DNA from: Pullichristensenella sp963930055
GTDB taxonomy: Bacteria; Bacillota; Clostridia; Christensenellales; Aristaeellaceae
Direction: 5' to 3'
DNA: 64,000 bases
Assembly (NCBI GenBank): GCA_963930055.1
Contig: CAWVKS010000008.1
Coordinates: forward strand, 248,001 to 312,000
Positions 50,608 to 58,980 of the stretch are shown here, in pieces (the first letter of the stretch is position 1; each line of letters begins with the position of its first letter). Below the pieces are notes generated by a model. That model was not told where the DNA came from and did no database searches. It saw only the letters and a program-made list of their open reading frames with translations. Both the position numbers and the translations under genes were made by a program.

Positions 50608-52559
50608 GAACGAAAAAAATACTCCGCGACAGCGTGCGCGAATACCGGGGCATCTCCCTGCGCGCGCCTGTGTATGTGACGCTGGAGTCGATCATGGAGT
50701 GCGTCATCCCCTTTTTGATGGCCATGCTCATCGACTACGGCATCGACGGCAACAACGGCGCCGGCGACATGGGCTACATCTGGAAGATGGGCCTCATACT
50801 CATCGGCTGCACGGTGGTGACGCTGCTTTTCGGCGCGCTGGCGGGCAAGACGGCGGCGGAGGCCTCGGCCGGCTACGCCAAGAACCTGCGCCACGACCTC
50901 TACTACCACGTGCAGGACTTCTCCTTTTCCAACATCGAGCGCTTTTCCACCGCCAGCCTCGTCACCCGCATGACCACGGACGTCACCAACGTGCAGATGG
51001 CCTTCCAGATGCGCAAGCGCATACTCTTCCGCGCCCCGGTGATGCTCGTTTTCTCGCTGGTGATGTCCTTCCTTATCAACCCGGAATTGGCGGTCATCTT
51101 CCTCTGTGTCACGCCGTTTTTGGTCGTGGGCCTGTTTTTCATCATGCGCCACGCCCACCCCATCTTCGAGCGCGTGTTCAAGACCTACGACCGCTTAAAT
51201 CAGGTGGTGCAGGAAAACCTGCGCGGCATCCGCGTGGTCAAGTCCTTCGTGCGCGAGGAGCATGAGGACGAGAAGTTCGGCAAAATCTCCGAAAACATCT
51301 ATCAGGACTTCTCCAAGGCCGAAAAGACCGTGGCCTTCAACATGCCGCTGATGCAGCTTTGCGTCTATACGGTGATGCTGCTCATCGCCTGGTTCGGCGC
51401 GCGCATGATCGTCGCCTCCGGCAACAACGCCGCCGTGGGTATGACCACGGGCGAACTGATGAGCCTCATTTCCTACGCCATGCAGATTCTGATGAGCCTG
51501 ATGATGGTTTCCATGGTCTTTGTCATGCTCTCCATCTCCAGGGCTTCGGAGGAGCGCATCGCCGAGGTGCTGGAGGAAGTGCCGGACATCCAGAACCCGG
51601 AAAACCCCGTCAAGGAAGTCAAGGACGGCTCCATCCGCTTTGAAAACGTCGATTTCAGCTATTCCGGCGACCCGGAGCGTCTCTGCCTGCGCGGGGCAAA
51701 CCTCGACATCCAGCCCGGCGAGGTGGTGGGCATACTCGGCGGCACGGGCTCGTCCAAATCGACGCTGGTGCAGCTCATTCCCCGCCTTTACGACGTCACC
51801 AAGGGCCGCGTGCTCGTCGGCGGCGTGGACGTGCGCGATTACGACCTTGAAGCGCTGCGCGACGCCGTGGCCATGGTGCTGCAAAAGAACGTCCTCTTCA
51901 GTGGCACGATCAAGGACAACCTGCGCTGGGGCAACCCGGACGCCACCGATGAAGAGATGATCCACGCCTGCAAATTGGCGCAGGCGGATGACTTCATCCA
52001 GCAGTTCCCAGACAAGTACGATACCTACATCGAGCAGGGCGGCACGAACGTCTCCGGCGGCCAGCGCCAGCGCCTCTGCATCGCCCGCGCGCTACTCAAA
52101 AAGCCGAAGGTGCTGATCCTCGACGATTCCACCAGCGCCGTCGATACACAGACCGACGCCATGATCCGTCAGGCGCTGGCCACGGAGCGGCCGGAAGTGA
52201 CGAAGATCATCATCGCCCAGCGCGTCTCCTCGCTGATGGACGCGGACAAGATCGTCGTCATGGATGGCGGCGAGATCGTCGCCGTGGGCAGGCACGCCGA
52301 CCTCATCCGCAAGTGCGACATCTACCGCGAGGTCTACCGTTCCCAGAACAGCGCCGCCGCCCAGAGCGAACTCGACCGCGCCGACGCCGAAAACGCCGAG
52401 GAGGAGCGCGCCGCGCAGGCCGTGACGCTCCCCGCCGAGGCGAAGAAGGAAAGGAAAAAGGACAAGGACGGGAAAAAGGACAAGGACAAGAAGGATAAAG
52501 ATAAGGACAAAAAGCCCAAAGAGGGCAAGAAGGAGAAGAAAGGGGGCAAAAAGGCATGA
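50601..52559 (+). CDS. Heterodimeric ABC exporter, subunit 1 (degenerate ATP site)
   Basis: The 652-residue protein has six membrane segments then an ATPase with Walker A GGTGSSKST, signature VSGGQRQRLCIARAL and Walker B VLILDDSTSAVDTQTD. The catalytic Glu after Walker B is replaced by Asp, as in the LmrC/TM287-type subunits with a non-consensus site. An unusual tail of about 45 residues is nearly pure Lys/Asp/Gly, and the gene end is correspondingly A-rich. It overlaps the MarR gene by seven bases. Probably a drug or peptide exporter. Confidence 0.92.
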   Translation: MLRTKKILRDSVREYRGISLRAPVYVTLESIMECVIPFLMAMLIDYGIDGNNGAGDMGYIWKMGLILIGCTVVTLLFGALAGKTAAEASAGYAKNLRHDLYYHVQDFSFSNIERFSTASLVTRMTTDVTNVQMAFQMRKRILFRAPVMLVFSLVMSFLINPELAVIFLCVTPFLVVGLFFIMRHAHPIFERVFKTYDRLNQVVQENLRGIRVVKSFVREEHEDEKFGKISENIYQDFSKAEKTVAFNMPLMQLCVYTVMLLIAWFGARMIVASGNNAAVGMTTGELMSLISYAMQILMSLMMVSMVFVMLSISRASEERIAEVLEEVPDIQNPENPVKEVKDGSIRFENVDFSYSGDPERLCLRGANLDIQPGEVVGILGGTGSSKSTLVQLIPRLYDVTKGRVLVGGVDVRDYDLEALRDAVAMVLQKNVLFSGTIKDNLRWGNPDATDEEMIHACKLAQADDFIQQFPDKYDTYIEQGGTNVSGGQRQRLCIARALLKKPKVLILDDSTSAVDTQTDAMIRQALATERPEVTKIIIAQRVSSLMDADKIVVMDGGEIVAVGRHADLIRKCDIYREVYRSQNSAAAQSELDRADAENAEEERAAQAVTLPAEAKKERKKDKDGKKDKDKKDKDKDKKPKEGKKEKKGGKKA

Positions 52560-54445
52560 GCATGCGCGCAACAGGCCGCCCGCGCGGCGGCGTCAGCCTG
52601 AAAAACATGGACCGCGCGGCCCTCAAGCGTCTGGTCGGCTACATCATGCGCCGCAAGGGCATGCTGGCGGCGGTGCTGATCTGCATCGCGCTCAGCTCCA
52701 TCGCCAACGTCGCCTCCTCGCTGTTTTTGCAGAGCCTGATCGACGATTACATCGCCCCGCTGCTGCTGGACGCCGCCCCGGTGTTCACCGGCCTTCTCAA
52801 GGCCATCGTCGCCATGGGCTGCATCTATGTGGTGGGCATACTCTCCTCTTTGTGCTACAACCGCCTGATGGCGACGGTGGCGCAGTCCACCCTCAAGGAC
52901 ATCCGCGACGACATGTTCGCCCACATGCAGACCCTGCCCCTGCGCTACTTTGACACCCACACCCACGGCGACGTGATGAGCTATTACACCAACGATACCG
53001 ACACGCTGCGGCAAATGATCTCCCAGTCCCTTCCGCAGGTGGTCTCCGCGGCGGTGACGCTCATCACCGTGCTGGTGAGCATGCTCTCTTTGAGCCTCTA
53101 CCTCACCGCCTTCGCCATCCTCTACGTCTGCCTGATGCTGGTCGTCTCGCGCAAGATCGCCGCGCGCAGCGGCAAGTACTTCGTGCGCCAGCAGAAGTCC
53201 ATCGGCGACCTCAACGGCTATGTGGAGGAGATGATCAACGGCCAGCGCGTGGTCAAGGTCTTCTGCCACGAGGAAGCGGCGGAAAAGGACTTCGACAAGC
53301 GCAACGAGGAACTTTGCCACAACACCTCCCGCGCCAACGGCTACGGCAACATGCTCATGCCGGTGATGGTGAGTTTGAGCAGCCTGCTCTACGTGCTCAT
53401 GGCCATCATCGGCGGCTCGCTGGCCATCGCCGGCGTGCCCAACTTTAGCCTTGGCGGCGCGGGCGCGTTCACCCTGGGCACCATCGCCTCGTTCATGCAG
53501 CTTTCGCGCAGCTTCACCCAGCCCATCAACCAGGTTTCCCAGCAGCTTAACAGCGTGGTCATGGCGCTGGCGGGCGCGGGCCGCATCTTCCAGCTCATGG
53601 ACGAACCCGGCGAGAGCGACGAGGGCTACGTCACCCTGCAAAAGAACGCAAATGGCGACGGCTGGGAGTGGCTGCATCCCCATCACGATGGCACCGTGAC
53701 CACCACGCCGCTCAGGGGCGAAGTGCGCATGTTCAACGTCGATTTCGCCTACGAGCAGGATAAAGAGGTGCTGCACGACATCACACTCTATGCCGAGCCC
53801 GGCCAGAAAGTGGCCTTCGTCGGCGCCACCGGCGCGGGCAAGACCACCATCACCAACCTCATCAACCGCTTCTACGACATAAAAGACGGCAAGATCCGCT
53901 ACGACGGCATCAATATAGGCAAGATCAAAAAGGCCGACCTGCGCCATTCGCTGGGCGTGGTGTTGCAGGACGTCAACCTCTTTACCGGCACGGTGATGGA
54001 CAACATACGCTACGGCAAACTGGACGCCACCGACGAGGAATGCATCGCCGCCGCCAAACTGGCCAACGCCGACAGCTTCATTCGCCGCCTGCCCAACGGC
54101 TACCAGACCATGCTTGAAGGCGACGGCGGCGGGCTTTCGCAGGGCCAGCGGCAGCTGATCTCCATCGCCCGCGCGGCCGTGGCCGACCCGCCGGTGATGA
54201 TCCTCGACGAGGCCACCTCCTCCATCGACACCCGCACCGAGGCGCTGGTGCAAAAGGGCATGGACGCGCTGATGAAGGGCCGCACCGTGTTCGTCATCGC
54301 CCACCGCCTCTCCACCGTGCAGAACTCGGACGTCATCATGGTGCTGGACCATGGCCGCATCATCGAGCGCGGCACCCACGAACAGCTGCTCGCGGAAAAG
54401 GGCACCTATTACAAGCTCTACACCGGCGCATTCGAGCTCTCGTAA
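52556..54445 (+). CDS. Heterodimeric ABC exporter, subunit 2 (canonical ATP site)
   Basis: The 629-residue protein has six membrane segments, Walker A GATGAGKTT, signature LSQGQRQLISIARA, and Walker B VMILDEATSSIDTRTE with the catalytic Glu present. An insertion of about 25 residues precedes the ATPase domain (TLQKNANGDGWEWLHPHHDG), as in LmrD-like subunits. It overlaps subunit 1 by four bases. The MarR-ABC-ABC order is the usual one for inducible multidrug exporters. Confidence 0.92.
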   Translation: MSMRATGRPRGGVSLKNMDRAALKRLVGYIMRRKGMLAAVLICIALSSIANVASSLFLQSLIDDYIAPLLLDAAPVFTGLLKAIVAMGCIYVVGILSSLCYNRLMATVAQSTLKDIRDDMFAHMQTLPLRYFDTHTHGDVMSYYTNDTDTLRQMISQSLPQVVSAAVTLITVLVSMLSLSLYLTAFAILYVCLMLVVSRKIAARSGKYFVRQQKSIGDLNGYVEEMINGQRVVKVFCHEEAAEKDFDKRNEELCHNTSRANGYGNMLMPVMVSLSSLLYVLMAIIGGSLAIAGVPNFSLGGAGAFTLGTIASFMQLSRSFTQPINQVSQQLNSVVMALAGAGRIFQLMDEPGESDEGYVTLQKNANGDGWEWLHPHHDGTVTTTPLRGEVRMFNVDFAYEQDKEVLHDITLYAEPGQKVAFVGATGAGKTTITNLINRFYDIKDGKIRYDGINIGKIKKADLRHSLGVVLQDVNLFTGTVMDNIRYGKLDATDEECIAAAKLANADSFIRRLPNGYQTMLEGDGGGLSQGQRQLISIARAAVADPPVMILDEATSSIDTRTEALVQKGMDALMKGRTVFVIAHRLSTVQNSDVIMVLDHGRIIERGTHEQLLAEKGTYYKLYTGAFELS

Positions 54446-54453
54446 GCGCGCGG

Positions 54454-54479
54454 GAGCGGGCAGGTTCCCCTGCCCGCTC
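54454..54479 (+). terminator. Hairpin ending the ABC exporter operon
   Basis: A perfect 11-bp stem GAGCGGGCAGG/CCTGCCCGCTC has a TTCC loop and no T-tract. Confidence 0.75.
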
Positions 54480-54657
54480 AGGCCGCCGGCAATGCCTTGC
54501 CGGGAACAATGGCCTTTGCAAATCACGGTCGTTTTCGCCCGTGTAAGCGTTCTTTCCTGAAAGCCGGCCTTCACATTCTGCGGTTCTTTTCGTTGTTTTG
54601 CCATGCACTTTCGGGAAAACTTCTGACACAAAATTGATGTGTTAAAAATAAAACGCC

Positions 54658-54802
54658 TTGACAAAATGTCAAATGAGATGTTATCGTAGTTGGGGAATTG
54701 GAGAATCGTGCAAAAACGGTGCGAGGGGTGTGTATCACAAAGCAACTACTGTTTTCAGAAGATGCTTATGAAAATCGGTGGCGATAATGCCGCCACTGAT
54801 TT
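54658..54802 (+). ncRNA. Candidate small RNA in an AT-rich island
   Basis: TTGACA (54658) forms part of the perfect palindrome TTGACAAAATGTCAA, with a weak TATCGT 18 bp downstream. About 110 bp further on, AAAATC-GTGGC pairs with GCCAC-GATTTT and runs into T-rich sequence, a plausible terminator (54768-54802). A frame of 19 codons (MLMKIGGDNAATDFLRVLR) lies at 54752-54811, with a poor ribosome binding site. The region 54560-55260 is AT-richer than the rest of the window. Confidence 0.3.
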
Positions 54803-54931
54803 TCTGCGTGTTTTACGATGAAAGAGACCTACGAAACGGTCGATTTCATTTAGGGAAACGGTTTGCCTTGCGGCGAAATCACCAAAACAGACCATCATGC
54901 GTCTACGCTCATGGTTCGAACGCGTAGCACG

Positions 54932-55156
54932 TCAGCATCGCCGTTCTTTTCCTGCCTCGCACAGGCCGAGTACGTAGTCGGCGCTCACGCCATAGTAGCT
55001 GCAAAGCGTCCTCAGATGCCGGATGGGCATTTCGTTTATGCCATTCTCGTAGCGCGAATAGACTTGCTGCGTCGTGCCCAACACTTCCGCGATGGTCGAT
55101 TGCTTCAGGTCTCGGTCTTCGCGCAGTTCGCGCAGGATTTCCCAGTACTCTTTCAA
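54932..55156 (-). CDS. XRE-family transcriptional regulator
   Basis: The start is TTG 55156 after GGGGTGA, giving 74 residues. The helix-turn-helix is LREDRDLKQSTIAEVLGTTQ followed by QVYSRYENG. The C-terminal part (MPIRHLRTLCSYYGVSADYV) is repeated in the remnant at 23722. It diverges from the large cysteine-rich protein gene with overlapping promoters and may regulate it. No restriction-modification genes are near. Confidence 0.88.
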   Translation of the reverse strand: MKEYWEILRELREDRDLKQSTIAEVLGTTQQVYSRYENGINEMPIRHLRTLCSYYGVSADYVLGLCEAGKERRC

Positions 55157-55199
55157 ACGATCACCCCGAAAAAAGTATAAGAAACTATGAGGGGTGCCC

Positions 55200-55229
55200 T
55201 TGACATATACGCCAAATCTGGTGTATTAT
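55200..55229 (+). promoter_or_regulatory. Promoter of the large cysteine-rich protein gene
   Basis: TTGACA is followed after 18 bp by TATTAT. A divergent TATACT for the XRE gene lies at about 55175-55180, so the two promoters are back to back. Confidence 0.7.
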
Positions 55230-55267
55230 ATAGAAAACTGTGGCAATGGAACGGGAGGAAGGCGCTT

Positions 55268-58200
55268 ATGAAAAAAGGCATGACCAGTTTGACGGCACTC
55301 CTGCTGACGCTTTTGCTGGCGTTGGGTGGCGTCGCTTTTTCGGATGGCAACGTGGAATCGCCGTCGCTTTCAGACGAAGAAGTGATCACCTGTGAGCACG
55401 AGTTCATGGAGACGTTCGAGTATGAGAATGGACGCAGTGAGTTCATTCCGCTTAACGATTGGGAGCATGTATTTAACGCCTATGCCCCTGCCTGGGAGCA
55501 GTGCGCAAAGTGCGGCCTTAAGCGCAGCGTGGGCGAAAAGCTCTACTATACCGAGACAAACAAACATGCGTTTGCCGACGGCGTATGCACAGATTGCGGC
55601 GCGGCCAGCGCCTGCCCGCACGATATGAAGGTGCTGCTCTACGCGCAGGACAGCTACACGCCGTATGAGCAGATTGACGCGGCCACCCACCGCGTCACCT
55701 ATACCACCACGCCGTACTACCGCTGCCTGCGCTGCGGAGAGGAATGGCATGAGGATTCCCTGCAGCCCCAGACGGTTGTGCAGACCGAGAAACATCAGTT
55801 TTCCGAAGGCCCTGACGGCGGATGGGAGTGCTACGCCTGCGGCTACGTTTCCGAATGCGCGCACGAAAACACGGTGGAAGTGTACGGGTGGGCGCAGGAC
55901 ATCAGCGACTATACCCCTGTGGACGGCTACACCCATCTGGTCACCGGAACGCGCTTCTGGTATGAGGAATGCGCCGACTGCGGCAAGCGGCTGAGCGACG
56001 ATCCGGTGCGGGAAGAGCAGGCCAACGTGGTGGAGAACCACAACATCGCCGAGATGGACGGGCTTTATTGCTGGGACTGCGGCTATTGCCCCAATACGGA
56101 GGAGGAACTGCCCGTCTATTCCTGCGATCACACGCAGACCTATGAACGTACCATTACCGGAAACGGCTATATGCCCGTGGAGGGAACCAACACCCACATC
56201 GCCGCTTCGTATATCACCGAGCAGACGGTGTGCGCAAACAACCTCTGCCAGAAGATCGTAAGCGAAAATACGGCCTATACCCCCGACTCCGGCGCGGCGC
56301 CCGATTATCACACCTTTGCAGGCGGCGTCTGCACCGTGTGCGGGTACGCCTGCCCGCATGCCGATACATATGAATGGTATGAACCCGACTATGACGCCTC
56401 GACCTATACGCCCGTCGATGCGTGGACGCATACTTACGCCGAACACGGCACATTGCAGACGGTCTGCGAAAATTGCGGAGCGACGGTCTCCGAAAAAGAG
56501 GAAGTTCGCACGGGCACGGAGTCCCATGCCTACTTTGATGGCGTCTGCGATTGGTGCGGGGTTGAGAACGCCTGTCCGCACGATTTGACCACCGTGGATT
56601 ACATCTGGGATGAACCGACCTATGTAAAGATCGATGAAAACACGCACAAAATGGCGTATGACGCAGAGGGGTATATCACCTGCCTGCGCTGCGGCGAAAC
56701 TGTGGGCACCACGCCCGTGCGGCATGTCGAGATGATCGAGGAGCATTCCTTCTACGAGGGCGAGTGCGACTGCGGCGCTACATGCGAGGTCGTCCAATGC
56801 GATCATGCCAACCGCGTCGAGGTCTGGGATCCGGATGACGACGAGGTCGTAGAGCTGACCGGCACGGATGTCTACAACCACACCGGCGTCTTCAAGCGGT
56901 ACTTCTACCCCATGTGCGTCGATTGCGGCGAGAGATTCTATGACGAGGGACACTGGGAGACGGTCACCGGGACGTCTGCGCATTACATTGATTTTGCGCT
57001 GAGCAGCCCGGGAGTGGGTTGCATGGTTTGCGGCTATGTGCCCGGCGCGGAGGCGGACAAGTTCGTCTGCGAGCACGAGGAAACCATGACCCAAACCGTC
57101 TCCGGCGAAGAATATCGGCCCGTGGAGGGCTCGAATGCCCACATTCTCACGCGCTACACCGTTGAGCAGACCGTGTGCACGAGCAATCCCTGGCGCTGCG
57201 GACAGATCCTTGCGGAAAAGGTGATTTCCTCCACGCCGGTCGAAGGCGCGACCGAAGAGATACACACCTTCGATGCAGACGGCGTTTGCACTGTCTGTGG
57301 CTACAAACAGCTGACTGATCCGGATGATCCCGCCGATCCGGATAATCCCGTTGATCCGGATGATCCCGCCGATCCGGATAATCCCGTTGATCCGGATGAT
57401 CCCGCCGATCCGGATGATCCCGCCGATCCGGATAATCCCGTTGATCCGGATGATCCCGCCGATCCGGATGATCCCGCCGATCCGGATGATCCCGTTGATC
57501 CGGATGATCCCGCCGATCCGGATAATCCCGTTGATCCGGATGATCCCGTTGATCCGGATGATCCCGCCGATCCGGATGATCCCGCCGATCCGGATGATCC
57601 CGCCGATCCGGATGATCCCGTTGATCCGGATGATCCCGCCGATCCGGATGATCCCGCCGATCCGGATGATCCCGTCGAACCCGCGCCCACCACGCCTGCG
57701 CCGGTGGTGACCCCCGCGCCGACGCCGCGTCCGACGATGCCCGTCGTTTCGGATGTGCCTATCGACCAGACACCCGCGCCGACCCCGACTCCGGTCTTTA
57801 CGCAGGTGCCCGCTGTCGAGACCGTACATGGCGTGAAGGCTGAGGACGAGGTGCCCATGGTCGAGACGCTGGTGACGGTCGTGGATACCATCGCCAAGGA
57901 GGACGCGAGCGCCAGCATCCAGATTGTCAACGTCGAGCGCGTGGTCACGACTGAGGAGAAGCAGGCTCTCGACACGCTGCCGGTGAAGGAACAGATCCTG
58001 ACGTTCCTCTCCGTGATCGGCTTTGAGGAGCAGGTAGACGCGGCGCTGGAGACGACCGGCGAGGCGCTTTCCGAGAGCGCGCAGGCGCTGAAGGCGCAGA
58101 TTCAGGAGCGGATCGCGGCGATGAGCGAGGAAGAGTACGCGGCGTTTGAACAGGCGCTGCTCACGAGCTTCCCGCAGCAGACGGTGGAAGTGGACGGCGT

Positions 58201-58342
58201 GGAATACACGTTCTTCGTGCTCGAGCTGGAGGTGCGCGTGGGCGACGCAGTGCGCATCGAGCGCTACGGCTTCCGCTTGGAGGGCGGGGAATGGATCTTC
58301 ACCCGCCTGGAAGTCGCCGATCAGCCGCAGGCTGCGGCGTAA
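55268..58342 (+). CDS. Large secreted cysteine-rich repeat protein with DPDDPA stalk
   Basis: The 1024-residue protein has a signal peptide. About 650 residues are built from diverged units that end in HxFxxGxCxxCGxxxxCPH, with recurring CxxCG pairs (CAKCG, CTDCG, CLRCG, CYACG, CADCG, CWDCG). These could bind metal or, outside the cell, be disulfides. Then come 20 DPDDPA-type hexapeptides, a Pro/Thr-rich linker (TPAPTPRPT) and a helical C-terminal domain of about 170 residues. There is no LPXTG motif or membrane anchor. ATG 55268 follows GGGAGG. The function is unknown; the layout is that of a surface-exposed or released binding protein. Confidence 0.8.
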   Translation: MKKGMTSLTALLLTLLLALGGVAFSDGNVESPSLSDEEVITCEHEFMETFEYENGRSEFIPLNDWEHVFNAYAPAWEQCAKCGLKRSVGEKLYYTETNKHAFADGVCTDCGAASACPHDMKVLLYAQDSYTPYEQIDAATHRVTYTTTPYYRCLRCGEEWHEDSLQPQTVVQTEKHQFSEGPDGGWECYACGYVSECAHENTVEVYGWAQDISDYTPVDGYTHLVTGTRFWYEECADCGKRLSDDPVREEQANVVENHNIAEMDGLYCWDCGYCPNTEEELPVYSCDHTQTYERTITGNGYMPVEGTNTHIAASYITEQTVCANNLCQKIVSENTAYTPDSGAAPDYHTFAGGVCTVCGYACPHADTYEWYEPDYDASTYTPVDAWTHTYAEHGTLQTVCENCGATVSEKEEVRTGTESHAYFDGVCDWCGVENACPHDLTTVDYIWDEPTYVKIDENTHKMAYDAEGYITCLRCGETVGTTPVRHVEMIEEHSFYEGECDCGATCEVVQCDHANRVEVWDPDDDEVVELTGTDVYNHTGVFKRYFYPMCVDCGERFYDEGHWETVTGTSAHYIDFALSSPGVGCMVCGYVPGAEADKFVCEHEETMTQTVSGEEYRPVEGSNAHILTRYTVEQTVCTSNPWRCGQILAEKVISSTPVEGATEEIHTFDADGVCTVCGYKQLTDPDDPADPDNPVDPDDPADPDNPVDPDDPADPDDPADPDNPVDPDDPADPDDPADPDDPVDPDDPADPDNPVDPDDPVDPDDPADPDDPADPDDPADPDDPVDPDDPADPDDPADPDDPVEPAPTTPAPVVTPAPTPRPTMPVVSDVPIDQTPAPTPTPVFTQVPAVETVHGVKAEDEVPMVETLVTVVDTIAKEDASASIQIVNVERVVTTEEKQALDTLPVKEQILTFLSVIGFEEQVDAALETTGEALSESAQALKAQIQERIAAMSEEEYAAFEQALLTSFPQQTVEVDGVEYTFFVLELEVRVGDAVRIERYGFRLEGGEWIFTRLEVADQPQAAA
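57317..57676 (+). repeat. 18-bp tandem repeat, 20 units, encoding the DPDDPA stalk
   Basis: Twenty in-frame units of GATCCGGATGATCCCGCC and its variants encode DPDDPA, DPDNPV and DPDDPV. Third-base changes are few and shared between units, so the array has been copied recently by slippage or recombination. Confidence 0.95.
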
Positions 58343-58357
58343 GGCCCATCGACAAAG

Positions 58358-58384
58358 ACGGCCCCCGCTTCGCAAGAGGCGGGG
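58358..58384. repeat. 27-bp hairpin repeat, first copy
   Basis: A 27-bp hairpin sequence (ACGGCCCCCGCTTCGCAAGA then GGCGGGG) begins 16 bp after the large gene's stop and recurs exactly at 58863-58889. A perfect hairpin (CCGCCAGCTT/AAGCTGGCGG, 58386-58408) and a third (GGGGGAGC/GCTCCCCC) follow at once. A long TTTTTGC...GCAAAAA stem lies near 58501-58537. Confidence 0.8.
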
Positions 58385-58577
58385 GCCGCCAGCTTGACAA
58401 GCTGGCGGACGGGGGAGCAGGCTCCCCCGCCACGGACACCCCTGCCAGTTTCCGCTGAAATCCCGCGGATTTCCGGGCGCGGAAACTGCAAGGAAGCGGT
58501 TTTTGCTCCGGGAAATTCCATTTCCCGACGCAAAAATCGCCCCGTTTCCGCCGTACATGCCGCCGGGAACGATGATA

Positions 58578-58607
58578 AGCGCGAAAGGGCTTCGGCCCTC
58601 TCGCGCT
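58578..58607. repeat. Left 30-bp duplication flanking repeat copy C
   Basis: A complete hairpin (AGCGCGA-AGGGC with GCCCT-TCGCGCT, TTCG loop) identical to 58809-58838. Confidence 0.92.
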
Positions 58608-58808
58608 CAGAGCGCTGACAAAGCCTACAACCGCAAAAATCGCTCTGATATACAAAAAATCAGAAGCGATTTTTTCTTCCTACGTCAGCTGCACTTGCAT
58701 CCTGCGGTCGCTTACGTCTAAGTAAGCTCCCTTAGCTGCAAGTACAGCTTCCTTGGCTTGCAGGCTTTCTCAACGCTCTGCCAGTCTGTTGACTTTGTCA
58801 ACATCCTG
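58608..58808 (+). repeat. IS1182-related non-autonomous repeat, copy C (201 bp)
   Basis: The ends and length are the same as copy A, differing from it at a few positions (for example TTTTTTCTTCC for TTTTTGCTTCC). It is flanked by a perfect 30-bp duplication of a hairpin, the clearest sign that the repeat moves by transposition into hairpins. Confidence 0.93.
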
Positions 58809-58838
58809 AGCGCGAAAGGGCTTCGGCCCTCTCGCGCT
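58809..58838. repeat. Right 30-bp duplication flanking repeat copy C
   Basis: Identical to 58578-58607. Confidence 0.92.
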
Positions 58839-58855
58839 CTCCTTTGGTTTTTTGA

Positions 58856-58900
58856 CAGTGAAACGGCCCCCGCTTCGCAAGAGGCGGGGCCGTTTCACTG
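58856..58900 (-). terminator. Hairpin after the first WG-repeat gene, containing the 27-bp repeat
   Basis: A perfect 15-bp stem CAGTGAAACGGCCCC/GGGGCCGTTTCACTG lies about 80 bp beyond the stop at 58981. Its core (58863-58889) is the second copy of the 27-bp hairpin repeat. It has no T-tract on the minus strand. Confidence 0.65.
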
Positions 58901-58980
58901 CCCGTGTTTCTTGGGCTTGCACAGCATTGGACACGGGCGCGGGGCGTTCTGCTCCCGATTTTGGATCTTTTCCAGCGCGG

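Noticed and set aside
50601..54445. MarR and two ABC genes as a defence or bacteriocin immunity island
   Set aside because: The order, domains and degenerate/canonical ATP site pair are those of a common multidrug exporter operon; nothing specific to immunity is present.
54932..55156. XRE regulator as controller protein of a restriction-modification system
   Set aside because: No methyltransferase or nuclease of that kind is nearby; the divergent neighbour is a secreted protein.
57317..57676. Possible CRISPR array or intergenic repeat
   Set aside because: The 18-bp units are in frame within a secreted protein gene and encode its stalk.
55370..58558. Minus-strand frame with many GIIRIGGIIRI repeats
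   Set aside because: It is the complement of the DPDDPA tandem repeat and not a protein of its own.
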